The position numbers were made by a program, and so were the translations under genes. The notes beneath the pieces were generated by a model. It was given only the letters and a program-made list of their open reading frames with translations. It made no database searches and was not told the DNA's origin. A stretch of DNA of 24,000 nt from Lachnospiraceae bacterium (GTDB lineage: Bacteria > Bacillota > Clostridia > Lachnospirales > Lachnospiraceae): assembly GCA_900766925.1 (NCBI GenBank), contig CAAFXG010000166.1, positions 1-24,000 on the forward strand, in the 5' to 3' direction. Position 1 is the stretch's first letter, and each line of letters begins with the position of its first letter. Of this stretch, positions 16,829 through 23,980 are shown piece after piece.

Positions 16829-17419
16829 CTAAGAAATTCTAATAATTTCAATCCACTTTGTAATATTCTCCATAAACTCCTGTTTAAAGGTTTTCTTATG
16901 GTTCATAATACGTCTGCTTAATATATGCGACATCATAACTCCTGTAACGTTATTTGCCAGCTCCTCAGGCGTAAATGTATCTATTATTTCTTTTTTATCT
17001 ATAGCTTCTTTGAAAATCTTCTCTAAGAATGCGAGTCTCTCCGTTATGCACCACGAAATCTTATCTCTGGTATCAATATTATGCAGAAGTTCCTCGTACT
17101 GTAACATCAGAGTAGAAACAGCATAATAGTTATCATAATATGTTGCATAAGTTTCGAGATAATCTAACAGCTTACATATGCTGCTCCCATCTCGGGACTT
17201 AATGGTCTGCCTTATTCCATTATCAAAGCGAAAATAATAATCAACAACCTCATTAAGTACCTCGTCAATCCCCCCGAAATACTTATACAAAAGTGCCTCT
17301 GACATATTTTCCTTAAGTGCTAAGTTTCGTGTAGTTAATGCAGATAATCCCGAATCACTAATAATCTCAATTGCAGATGCTATGATTCTATCCTTTCTTG
17401 ATATAAAGCTCTCGCTCAC
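16829..17419 (-). CDS. TetR/AcrR-family transcriptional regulator
   Basis: This 196-residue protein has a TetR-type N-terminal helix-turn-helix (about residues 8-55, with SGLSALTTRNLALKENMSE and LLYKYFGGIDEVL) and a divergent all-helical C-terminal domain that would bind an unknown ligand. The start is a GTG at 17419 with AGGG 8 nt upstream. It leads the operon with the receiver domain and rarA. A palindrome in its own promoter suggests autoregulation. Confidence 0.9.
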   Translation of the reverse strand: MSESFISRKDRIIASAIEIISDSGLSALTTRNLALKENMSEALLYKYFGGIDEVLNEVVDYYFRFDNGIRQTIKSRDGSSICKLLDYLETYATYYDNYYAVSTLMLQYEELLHNIDTRDKISWCITERLAFLEKIFKEAIDKKEIIDTFTPEELANNVTGVMMSHILSRRIMNHKKTFKQEFMENITKWIEIIRIS

Positions 17420-17468
17420 TTTTGTATCCCTCTCTGTGCAATCACAAATTTCCCCATTTATAGTCTCA

Positions 17469-17497
17469 ATTTTATTTCATTTATGAATTTTTGTCAA
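17469..17497 (-). promoter_or_regulatory. Strong promoter with embedded palindrome (tetR-receiver-rarA operon)
   Basis: A perfect TTGACA (17497-17492) and TAAAAT (17474-17469) are separated by 17 bp on the minus strand. The spacer holds a palindrome, TTCAT-TT-ATGAA (17476-17487), well placed for a TetR-type repressor to block polymerase. Confidence 0.7.
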
Positions 17498-17504
17498 CAA
17501 AATA

Positions 17505-17530
17505 GGAGTTATTATGTAAATAATAACTCC
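17505..17530 (-). terminator. Perfect 11-bp hairpin, likely terminator of the cold-shock transcript
   Basis: The arms GGAGTTATTAT (17505-17515) and ATAATAACTCC (17520-17530) pair perfectly around a 4-nt loop. On the minus strand the hairpin is followed by UAUUUUGUU. It lies 110 nt after the csp stop and just before the tetR promoter. A smaller hairpin (GCAC-caaga-GTGC followed by UUUAAUUU, near 17577-17590) could terminate earlier. Confidence 0.65.
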
Positions 17531-17640
17531 CACTCTGTTTCACTCAATAATATAACAAATCCTAATTCAAATTAAAGCACTCTTGGTGCAAGATCTATAT
17601 TAAAATAGGTACCCTGTTACTTGATTAAGCTGGAACATTT

Positions 17641-17841
17641 CTAGATTACAGTTACGTTAGTAGCCTGTGGTCCCTTTTCTCCGTTTATAACCTCGAATTC
17701 AACCTGCTGGTTCTCCTCAAGTGTCTTGAAGCCTTCCATGTTAAGACCTGTAAAATGCACGAACACATCCTTACCTGTCTCATCTGTGATAAATCCAAAG
17801 CCCTTCTGGTTATTAAACCACTTTACTGTACCTTTTGTCAT
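17641..17841 (-). CDS. Cold-shock protein (CspA/CspB family)
   Basis: This is a 66-residue single cold-shock domain. It has the RNP1 motif KGFGFI, the RNP2-like motif DVFVHF, the typical start MTKGTVKWFNNQKGFGF and the end GPQATNV. It binds single-stranded RNA and DNA as a chaperone. The ATG at 17841 follows GGAGG by 7 nt. A 19-codon upstream extension is open but runs through the RBS and leader and is rejected. Confidence 0.97.
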   Translation of the reverse strand: MTKGTVKWFNNQKGFGFITDETGKDVFVHFTGLNMEGFKTLEENQQVEFEVINGEKGPQATNVTVI

Positions 17842-17865
17842 GATAAATCCTCCAAATCTAAAAAT

Positions 17866-17913
17866 ACGTTTTAAACGCTTACTAAACATAGCACACACTT
17901 ACATTTTCGTCAA
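17866..17913 (-). promoter_or_regulatory. Cold-shock gene promoter and leader palindrome
   Basis: TTGACG (17913-17908) and TATGTT (17890-17885) are 17 bp apart on the minus strand, just after the DUF5688 stop. In the short leader is a palindrome, CGTTTTAAACG, centred near 17872, followed by an AU-rich stretch. It could form an RNA hairpin, but this is not demonstrated. Confidence 0.55.
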
Positions 17914-17917
17914 GTGT

Positions 17918-18802
17918 TTATATACATATCCTACCACTATTACGGTCATAAAAATATACGTTGTCGGACAAGTAATCAAACTCAGAAACTACAAATTTAT
18001 TAATCTCACTGACCATTTCCGCAAGACTTTCCCTATCATCATAATCTCCAGCAGGAACAAGCAGAACTTCATGTATACTTGAAGGTAAAATATATAAATC
18101 ATCTTGAATTTTATCTGCAAATGAAGATATTATATCCTCGTAAATCATATATGTGGCTCCGTTTACACCCTGTGAATTTGTAACCACAAAAACATTAATA
18201 TCTTCAGTATTACAGCTGCCACACAATTCAGACTCATCAAGCATTTCGTTTAATCTCATAACAACACAGGGAAATAATTTTTTTGTATTGTTTTTAGCCA
18301 TATCATAAATGGTATCTGTATCAATATTCCACATTAACATTTCCTTATTCCCCACCATTGCAGAAGCAATTCCATTTTCGTCCTTTCTTACAAGATACCT
18401 GAAGGTAACTGCTAAATCCAGATATTTTATATGCGGACAGTCCTTGAGAATATTCTTGTTTCTCTCATAATTTACAAGCTTGATAAAAATCTTATCCTTA
18501 AGCTTATCGAATTCTAAATTTACATCAATATTATTTATGATTTTTTTCTTTGCTTCAATATATTCCTGACTTATTTTCATACAGACATCCTCAAAATCAT
18601 TATTCTGTTTATACATAACATAATAATAATCAAGATAAATATTAGGCGATACAGACTCTCCATTTTCACATATCACCAATCCTGTACATACTATCCCATT
18701 ATTCTTTATAACCTTTTCAATCCGAATTTGAGCAATATCAATATGCAGCAGATACTCAGCAATGCTATCCGCTATCCTTTCTGTAAATTCGTTAAACTCC
18801 AT
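17918..18802 (-). CDS. DUF5688 family protein
   Basis: This 294-residue soluble protein matches the DUF5688 pattern: an N-terminal helical part, VSPNIYLDYYYVMYK (about 51-65), a central region with VVMRLNEML, then VNGATYMIYEDIISSFADKIQDDLYILPSSIHEVLLVPAG and the ending YFYDRNSGRICI. The family is common in Lachnospiraceae, often in several copies, and has no known function. The ATG at 18802 is odd: the only good Shine-Dalgarno (AAAGGAG) is about 27 nt upstream, and an in-frame TAA three codons before the ATG excludes a longer version. Confidence 0.82.
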   Translation of the reverse strand: MEFNEFTERIADSIAEYLLHIDIAQIRIEKVIKNNGIVCTGLVICENGESVSPNIYLDYYYVMYKQNNDFEDVCMKISQEYIEAKKKIINNIDVNLEFDKLKDKIFIKLVNYERNKNILKDCPHIKYLDLAVTFRYLVRKDENGIASAMVGNKEMLMWNIDTDTIYDMAKNNTKKLFPCVVMRLNEMLDESELCGSCNTEDINVFVVTNSQGVNGATYMIYEDIISSFADKIQDDLYILPSSIHEVLLVPAGDYDDRESLAEMVSEINKFVVSEFDYLSDNVYFYDRNSGRICI

Positions 18803-19033
18803 ATTCTGTTATACACGAACGCCTATGTACGCTCCTTTCTTTTATTATACAAAATCAGACGATTGTTAAACTCTCGATGCGTGTATTGGGAAATACTGAA
18901 ATCTAATGAGTGCTGATGCCTCTTTTAATGATTTATATAGATATGATAATAACAATTAAATAATAAAGTCAAGCACAAATCTGGCAACAAACGTGACAAA
19001 TCAGCACTTGACTTCACTACAATATAATATATT
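18803..19033 (-). promoter_or_regulatory. 231-bp intergenic region: hisC terminator and DUF5688 leader
   Basis: Read on the minus strand, this gap starts with the hisC terminator hairpin, then AU-rich sequence. A TATAAT (18849-18844) with only a weak -35 (TTTAAC, 15 bp upstream) could serve the DUF5688 gene. The sequence AGTGCTGA (18909-18916) is complementary to part of the terminator stem (19001-19008). I see no known riboswitch class. Confidence 0.4.
18966..19014 (-). terminator. hisC intrinsic terminator
   Basis: An 11-bp stem forms in the minus-strand transcript, with arms at 19014-19004 and 18976-18966 (AAGUCAAGUGC against GUGCUUGACUU, including two G-U pairs). It is followed by UUUAUUAUUUAAUUGUU. 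It lies about 20 nt after the hisC stop. Confidence 0.6.
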
Positions 19034-20083
19034 TTATTTAACCAGATTTGTGAGGAATGATAGGAATTTTTCCATTTCTTCTCTGGTTCCTATTGTTACT
19101 CTGAGGTAATTATCAATCCTTGGCTTATCAAAGAATCTAACAATTATTTTGTTGGCTCTTGCCTTCTCAAATATCTCTCTGGCTGGTATACTTTTATGTG
19201 TTATAAACAAAAAATTTGCAGCTGACGGCGGACACGTAAAACCAAGCTTTTCAATCTCTGCCTTAAACCATTCCCTTGTATCAACAACTCTGCTTACAGT
19301 GTCTTTGAAATATTCATCGTCTGCTATGCTTTCTACGCCAAGAATTATTGATGGCATATTCATTGTGTATGAGTTATATGAATACTTTACATCATTAAGA
19401 TACTTAATCAACGTTTCATTACCAATAGCAAATCCTATTCTTAAACCGGCCATTGAACGTGATTTAGAAAAGGTACGCACTACCAGAAGATTCTCATACT
19501 TATCTAATAACGGCAATGCAGTTTCACCACCAAAATCAACATAGGCCTCATCAATAATAACTATAGATTCCTGATTGTGTTCAAGTATATCCTCTATAAA
19601 TGAAAGTGGTTCCGCAATCCCGGTAGGTGCATTTGGATTAGGGAAAATAATTCCTCCGTTTGGTCTGTAGTAATCACTGGCTGTAAGCCTTAAATCGTCA
19701 TCAACCGGAACTGTTTCATATGGAATTTTAAGCATATCAGCCCATACATCATAAAATGAATATGTAATATCAGGAAATAATATCGGCTTATCACTGTTGA
19801 AGAAAGTCATAAAGGACATTGCAAGGACATCGTCAGAACCTACGCCTACAAAAATCTGACTGCTTTTAACACCATAATATTCAGCTAATGCAGAAACCAA
19901 ATCAGATGCTGCAGGATCCGGATATAATCTAAGCTTATCAATTTCCAGACTTTTGGCTAATACCCTTGGTGATGGTCCATAAGGATTCTCATTAGTATTC
20001 AGCTTAATTATATTCTTCTCCTTTGGCTGTTCGCCCGGTACATACGGAACAACCTTTCTAATATTATTCTCCCAAACTGCCAT
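19034..20083 (-). CDS. hisC: Histidinol-phosphate aminotransferase
   Basis: This 349-residue, fold-type I PLP aminotransferase converts imidazole-acetol phosphate and glutamate to histidinol phosphate in histidine synthesis. Motifs seen are LNTNENPYGPSP (28-39), GVGSDDV, FPNPNAPTG (147-155), IIDEAYVDFG (176-185), the PLP lysine in RTFSKSRSMAGLRIGFA (Lys207) and LRVTIGTREE. The ATG at 20083 is preferred over 20161 because GGAGG lies 8 nt upstream and because a consensus promoter occupies the intervening region. No other his genes are present, so a role on aromatic amino acids cannot be excluded. Confidence 0.92.
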   Translation of the reverse strand: MAVWENNIRKVVPYVPGEQPKEKNIIKLNTNENPYGPSPRVLAKSLEIDKLRLYPDPAASDLVSALAEYYGVKSSQIFVGVGSDDVLAMSFMTFFNSDKPILFPDITYSFYDVWADMLKIPYETVPVDDDLRLTASDYYRPNGGIIFPNPNAPTGIAEPLSFIEDILEHNQESIVIIDEAYVDFGGETALPLLDKYENLLVVRTFSKSRSMAGLRIGFAIGNETLIKYLNDVKYSYNSYTMNMPSIILGVESIADDEYFKDTVSRVVDTREWFKAEIEKLGFTCPPSAANFLFITHKSIPAREIFEKARANKIIVRFFDKPRIDNYLRVTIGTREEMEKFLSFLTNLVK

Positions 20084-20131
20084 GGTTTCATCCTCCACTT
20101 CAATATATCTACTCTCAAAATTATAATGTGT

Positions 20132-20161
20132 ATTATAAGCCTGCTGAGTTTTTAATGTCAA
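20132..20161 (-). promoter_or_regulatory. Consensus sigma-A promoter of hisC
   Basis: Perfect TTGACA (20161-20156) and perfect TATAAT (20137-20132) are separated by 18 bp, starting just after the dipeptidase stop. Transcription would begin near 20125, about 42 nt before the hisC ATG. No obvious attenuator or T-box fits in that leader. Confidence 0.75.
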
Positions 20162-20169
20162 ATGTACTT

Positions 20170-21645
20170 TTACTTGAGTCTCTTTAAAATTTCAAGTGTA
20201 TAATCCCAGGTTCTCTTCACGCTATCAATATATAAACGTTCTGATGTGGTGTGTATATCTTCAATACGTGGTCCATAAGACACACAATCAAGGCCGGGTA
20301 AGCCTTCTGCAAATAAACCGCACTCAACACCTGCATGTATCGCAGATACTTTAGGTGCATAGCCATACATTTCCTCATAGGTACTAACCATAATATCTCT
20401 AAGTACCGAATCTGTTTTGTATTCCCAAGCCGGATATTTCCCCGATTCAGTATAATATCCACCTAATTCATTAACAAGGCATCTTAATTGCGACATAAGT
20501 GCATCTTTTTCCGTACCCACACTGCTTCTCACGGAAAAGCTTGCAACAACCTCTGCATTATGCACTGTTTTCAGTATTCCCAAATTAAGTGATGTTTGAA
20601 CTAAACCTTCTATATTGCTACTCATCTTTGAGATACCATTAGGCAGGCAAACAAGCATTGTAATAACAGTATTAGTGGATTTTTTAGTCATACAGCGAAC
20701 CATATTACTGTTTTTTGCTTCTTGTATAGAAACACATATATCAGGATCAGTTATACGATACTCCGATTGTAAAATGTCATTGTATTGATGCACAAACTCC
20801 TTTAGTGCGTTATATGCTTTATCATACTCCTGCTCATCATCTATTACAAATATCGCTTTTGCCTGTCTGGGAATAGCATTATCCTTTTGTCCACCCAAAA
20901 CACTAATAAGTCTGATTCCAACTCTACCAGCAAGCTCATACAACAAACGTCCCAACACCTTATCAGCATTAGCACCCTGATTAATAATTTCGACACCGGA
21001 ATGTCCACCTGTTATGCCTGACACCTCAAGTATAAATTCACGTCCACTAACATTCTCATATTCCACCGGCAAATGGCAGCTCGATGTTGCGCCACCTGCA
21101 CAGCTTACCAGCAATTCTCCTTCTTCCTCAGAATCAATATTAAGCATTAATCTCGCACTAAGCCTAGAATAATCAAAGCCCGCTGCCCCTAACATGCCAA
21201 TCTCTTCATCAACAGTTATTACCACCTCAAGTGGAGGATGCGAAAGCTCGCCGTCCTTAGCATCAAGTATCGCAAGTGCATAAGCAACAGCAATACCATC
21301 ATCTCCACCAAGTGTTGTTCCAATTGCACTTATAACATTACCATCAACCCTAAGCTTAAGGCCTTCGCTGAAAAAATCGATTTCACAATTCTTTTCCTTC
21401 TCACACACCATATCCATATGGCCTTGAATAATAACTGCCGGTGAATTTTCATATCCGGCAGTGCCATTCTTAAATATTACAACATTCCCAAGCTCATCCT
21501 GAATATAAGAAAGCTGCCTGTCCTTTGCAAACTGTACCAGATAATTACTTATCTTCCATGTGTCAGAAGACCCATGCGGGATACTACATATCTCTTCAAA
21601 ATATTTAAAAACACTTCTTGGTTCTAAATTATCCAAAACTGACAT
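20170..21645 (-). CDS. pepD: Aminoacyl-histidine (Xaa-His) dipeptidase, M20 family
   Basis: This 491-residue zinc dipeptidase of the PepD/M20C group hydrolyses Xaa-His dipeptides such as carnosine and often other dipeptides. Metal and catalytic residues are visible: His76 and Asp78 in IIQGHMDMV, Asp115/Asp116 in LGGDDGIAVAYA, Glu147/Glu148 in DEEIGMLGA, Asp171 in LNIDSEEEG, and a C-terminal His in SAIHAGVECGLF. The length matches the family. The RBS AGGGAG is 9 nt before the ATG. It follows the 74-residue gene by 37 nt and is likely co-transcribed with it, while the next gene, hisC, has its own promoter. Confidence 0.94.
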   Translation of the reverse strand: MSVLDNLEPRSVFKYFEEICSIPHGSSDTWKISNYLVQFAKDRQLSYIQDELGNVVIFKNGTAGYENSPAVIIQGHMDMVCEKEKNCEIDFFSEGLKLRVDGNVISAIGTTLGGDDGIAVAYALAILDAKDGELSHPPLEVVITVDEEIGMLGAAGFDYSRLSARLMLNIDSEEEGELLVSCAGGATSSCHLPVEYENVSGREFILEVSGITGGHSGVEIINQGANADKVLGRLLYELAGRVGIRLISVLGGQKDNAIPRQAKAIFVIDDEQEYDKAYNALKEFVHQYNDILQSEYRITDPDICVSIQEAKNSNMVRCMTKKSTNTVITMLVCLPNGISKMSSNIEGLVQTSLNLGILKTVHNAEVVASFSVRSSVGTEKDALMSQLRCLVNELGGYYTESGKYPAWEYKTDSVLRDIMVSTYEEMYGYAPKVSAIHAGVECGLFAEGLPGLDCVSYGPRIEDIHTTSERLYIDSVKRTWDYTLEILKRLK

Positions 21646-21682
21646 TATAATTCACTCCCTTTAATATATCTACGATATTATT

Positions 21683-21907
21683 TTAATACTCTTTATCTAC
21701 AGAGCTTAAATCATAAGCTTCCATAAATGCATCAAGATCCTTCGCATTCTTTATCAACATCACCTCTGTAAAATGTCCTGTCTGCTTATCCTTAAAGCCT
21801 GCAACTTGTTCTCCATTGCATATAGAACACCTTACAACTGCACGTTGTTTTTCTGAATTATACGTCACACTTGGTGATATCCTTTTATTTTTACGAAATA
21901 CCCCCAT
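21683..21907 (-). CDS. Small conserved CxxC protein, unknown function
   Basis: This 74-residue basic-to-acidic protein has one CSIC (CxxC) motif in VVRCSICNGEQVAGFKD, followed by GHFTEVMLIKNAKDLDAFMEAY. It resembles small clostridial proteins I recall as hypothetical; I cannot assign a function. A single CxxC could bind metal as a dimer or be redox-active. AGGA lies about 10 nt upstream of the ATG, and the gene directly precedes pepD. Confidence 0.72.
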   Translation of the reverse strand: MGVFRKNKRISPSVTYNSEKQRAVVRCSICNGEQVAGFKDKQTGHFTEVMLIKNAKDLDAFMEAYDLSSVDKEY

Positions 21908-22059
21908 ACCATCAAGTCCTTTCTATAAAACTTCCTTAATACCAAGCTCCTTAGCAATCACAGGTTTGCTTGTGGTTTCAATTACCTGTCTATATGTCAT
22001 ATCCATAAAACAGAAACAGGAATTCCTAAAGTCAATTAGTCAATTAACCCCCACAAGAT
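21908..22059 (-). promoter_or_regulatory. Leader region of the CxxC-pepD unit with tandem AATTGACT
   Basis: This 152-bp gap contains AATTGACT twice in tandem on the minus strand (22045-22030), giving two possible TTGACT -35 boxes but no convincing -10. It also contains the short reading frame at 21923-22006. No terminator for the upstream membrane-protein gene is evident. Confidence 0.35.
21923..22006 (-). CDS. Possible 27-residue small protein or gene remnant
   Basis: An open frame begins MDMTYRQVIE and ends AKELGIKEVL before TAG, stopping about 15 nt before the ATG of the CxxC gene. Its amino-acid composition (helix-forming, charged, no runs) looks protein-like rather than random AT-rich sequence. 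The Shine-Dalgarno is poor: AGGA lies about 17 nt upstream. An in-frame TAA 11 codons upstream excludes a longer recent version. It may be a small protein, a leader peptide or the tail of a decayed gene. Confidence 0.35.
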   Translation of the reverse strand: MDMTYRQVIETTSKPVIAKELGIKEVL

Positions 22060-22524
22060 CTACAAAATATTATTTACAAATAAGTAAATTCTTATCATAA
22101 TATCTAATCCCATCAAAATACCATAATATATAATTGGAAACTGTACTTCCTCATTAGGAATATCAATCTGTTTGTTTGATACATAATCCGGCAACTCTTT
22201 TCCTGTAATCCTGGCAACATCTTTCTTGTTGTATAAATCTTCAACTTCCAATCTATATATCTCAAATTCAATCAATTTGTTATTTTTAACGCAATGTGAA
22301 TCTTTAAAATATAATCCTATCAAAACAATAATTGAAATAATCCATACTAAGTTCGTTAGTAAGGCCTGCCCTTTGTCTATATTTCCTATACTCTTTGTAC
22401 CCATACAATAGTAGAAGGAAAAAAACAAAGAAGCTCCGGCTAATACTTTCAATACATTTGATAAATTTTTATTTTTCTGAATTTTTGTATGCAAACCCAT
22501 TATTCTGAAAGAAAGTTCATTCAT
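22060..22524 (-). CDS. Three-helix membrane protein, unknown function
   Basis: This 154-residue protein has hydrophobic segments at about 23-41, 55-73 and 130-150, with a charged cytoplasmic or external stretch between the second and third (about 76-128). No named domain is recognised. GGAG lies 9 nt before the ATG. The 72-bp gap from the upstream 141-residue gene shows no clear terminator, so it may share a transcript with the Fic gene. Confidence 0.68.
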   Translation of the reverse strand: MNELSFRIMGLHTKIQKNKNLSNVLKVLAGASLFFSFYYCMGTKSIGNIDKGQALLTNLVWIISIIVLIGLYFKDSHCVKNNKLIEFEIYRLEVEDLYNKKDVARITGKELPDYVSNKQIDIPNEEVQFPIIYYGILMGLDIMIRIYLFVNNIL

Positions 22525-22596
22525 ATTTTAACACTCCATTCTTGCTTAACAAATCCCGACCTTCGCACTAAAAATTGGAATTCAATGCTTCATTAA

Positions 22597-23019
22597 TCAT
22601 TTCAAATATTGTTCAATTTCGTAGAACTGTATATAATCATCATCAAATTCGTTCTTTAAAGCTTCTCCGTATAATTCTATATATGGAATGAACAGTTCTT
22701 TCCATTTCAGTTTTAGTAGAAAATTAAATCCAAGAAAAAATATCGCTGTATCTTCTATATTCTTTTCTGTATATTCAAACACCCATCTAATAATGTCCTC
22801 TTTTCTTCTCTCGGAAATATTACGATAAGTTCTCGCTAATGCTACTTGTGCTTGTGCTGCACACTCTTCCTGACCAACAACTGCAATCTCAACCAACTCT
22901 TCCAATACTGATTCAATAATATTCTCTTCAAATTGTTTATCAACCATTCGATTCAGTTCTGGTAAAGACGCAGTCATAAATCCTGAAAGATTTGTCCTTA
23001 GTCTTTCTATTTCTTCCAT
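22597..23019 (-). CDS. Helical protein of unknown function downstream of fic
   Basis: This acidic, mostly alpha-helical soluble protein of 140 residues shows a loose repeat of helix pairs (IIESVLEELVEIAVVG; AQVALARTYRNI; IRWVFEYTEKN; FIPYIELYGEALK), reminiscent of HEAT/TPR-like folds. I cannot assign a family. The ATG at 23019 is preferred because GAGG lies 6 nt upstream; a TTG two codons earlier abuts that GAGG. It starts 27 nt after the Fic stop, so it is very likely co-transcribed and could be a partner or regulator of Fic. Confidence 0.75.
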   Translation of the reverse strand: MEEIERLRTNLSGFMTASLPELNRMVDKQFEENIIESVLEELVEIAVVGQEECAAQAQVALARTYRNISERRKEDIIRWVFEYTEKNIEDTAIFFLGFNFLLKLKWKELFIPYIELYGEALKNEFDDDYIQFYEIEQYLK

Positions 23020-23046
23020 TGTCAACCTCTTTGTTAAAAAAAATTT

Positions 23047-23943
23047 TTAATCTTGATACTCAAGACCAAAATAGTCCATATAAACCTTAAATCTATCCTG
23101 TGCAGTTAAACAGGTTTCTATCAGATATCCCTGTTCATTTTTCCATTCCTTTAATCCACGATAATAAAATTCCTTAATATCATCTTCTATGATGAATGGA
23201 GTAATTCCATTACGCAAACATTCTTTGAACATAATCAATCTTCCGACACGACCATTTCCATCTTGAAAAGGATGAATCCTTTCAAACTCATAATGAAATT
23301 CTATTATTTCCTGAAACGACTTTTTCTTGTTTGCATTATATTTTTTTAATAACTGTTTCATCTCTTTAGATACATTTTCCGGCTTCGTTGTGGCAATTCC
23401 TCCAACTTCGTTTTCAAACCCTTTGTAATCACCAACTGCAAACCAAGATTTTCTACTATCTGATGTTCCGGATTTTAAAATGAAATGAAGCTGCTTAATA
23501 AAGGATTCACTTAAGCTATAATTAGCTAATTCAATTATTAGATCAATACACTTAAAATGATTAGCCGTCTCCACAATGTCATCAACATTGATAGTCTCAT
23601 TTTGTATACCAATCGTATTCGTTTCATAGATATATCTTGTTTGATCATGTGTAAGTCGACTTCCTTCCATGTGATTCGAATTGTATGTTAATTCTATCTG
23701 TACCTTATGATATATCCCACCAGGAACACCTGATTCTTTTTCATTCACTAAACGCGTAAGTAAATATTTTGTTACCCTTTCTGTACGTTTCTTTCGCTGT
23801 GGCTTAATCGCATCTTCTGGTATTTTCCATGTTTTTCCATCCAAAATAGCACCGGGTATTCTTCCATTTGTGCAATAATTCCTCACACTTCTTTCCGATA
23901 TATTCCATTTTGCAGCAATTTCATTAACACCAATATACTTCAT
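23047..23943 (-). CDS. Fic-domain protein (AMPylator) with N-terminal helix-turn-helix
   Basis: This 298-residue protein combines an excisionase/MerR-like helix-turn-helix (about residues 2-46: GVNEIAAKWNISERSVRNYC and GKTWKIPEDA) with a Fic domain. The catalytic motif HPFQDGNGRVGR (224-235) is fully canonical, so AMP transfer from ATP to a target hydroxyl is predicted. An inhibitory-helix motif S-x-x-x-E-G is present at 89-94 (SNHMEG) ahead of the Fic core, which makes it a class II, self-inhibited enzyme with no need for a separate antitoxin. The ATG at 23943 follows GGAGG by 5 nt; the longer frame starts with a GTG inside that RBS. The target is unknown. Confidence 0.92.
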   Translation of the reverse strand: MKYIGVNEIAAKWNISERSVRNYCTNGRIPGAILDGKTWKIPEDAIKPQRKKRTERVTKYLLTRLVNEKESGVPGGIYHKVQIELTYNSNHMEGSRLTHDQTRYIYETNTIGIQNETINVDDIVETANHFKCIDLIIELANYSLSESFIKQLHFILKSGTSDSRKSWFAVGDYKGFENEVGGIATTKPENVSKEMKQLLKKYNANKKKSFQEIIEFHYEFERIHPFQDGNGRVGRLIMFKECLRNGITPFIIEDDIKEFYYRGLKEWKNEQGYLIETCLTAQDRFKVYMDYFGLEYQD

Positions 23944-23974
23944 ACAAACCTCCACAAAATCATTTATCGGAATA

Positions 23975-23980
23975 ATTATA
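23975..23980 (-). promoter_or_regulatory. Likely -10 box of the fic gene
   Basis: A perfect TATAAT on the minus strand (23980-23975) would start transcription near 23968, about 25 nt before the Fic ATG. The -35 box would fall across the window edge. Direct copies of CCGATAA (23970-23964 and 23990-23984) flank the -10. Confidence 0.5.

Noticed and set aside
17842..17898. 19-codon N-terminal extension of the cold-shock protein
   Set aside because: It covers the leader and the GGAGG site; the 66-residue form matches the family exactly.
20084..20161. 26-codon N-terminal extension of HisC
   Set aside because: It overlaps a consensus promoter and lies upstream of a good RBS; the 349-residue form matches the family length.
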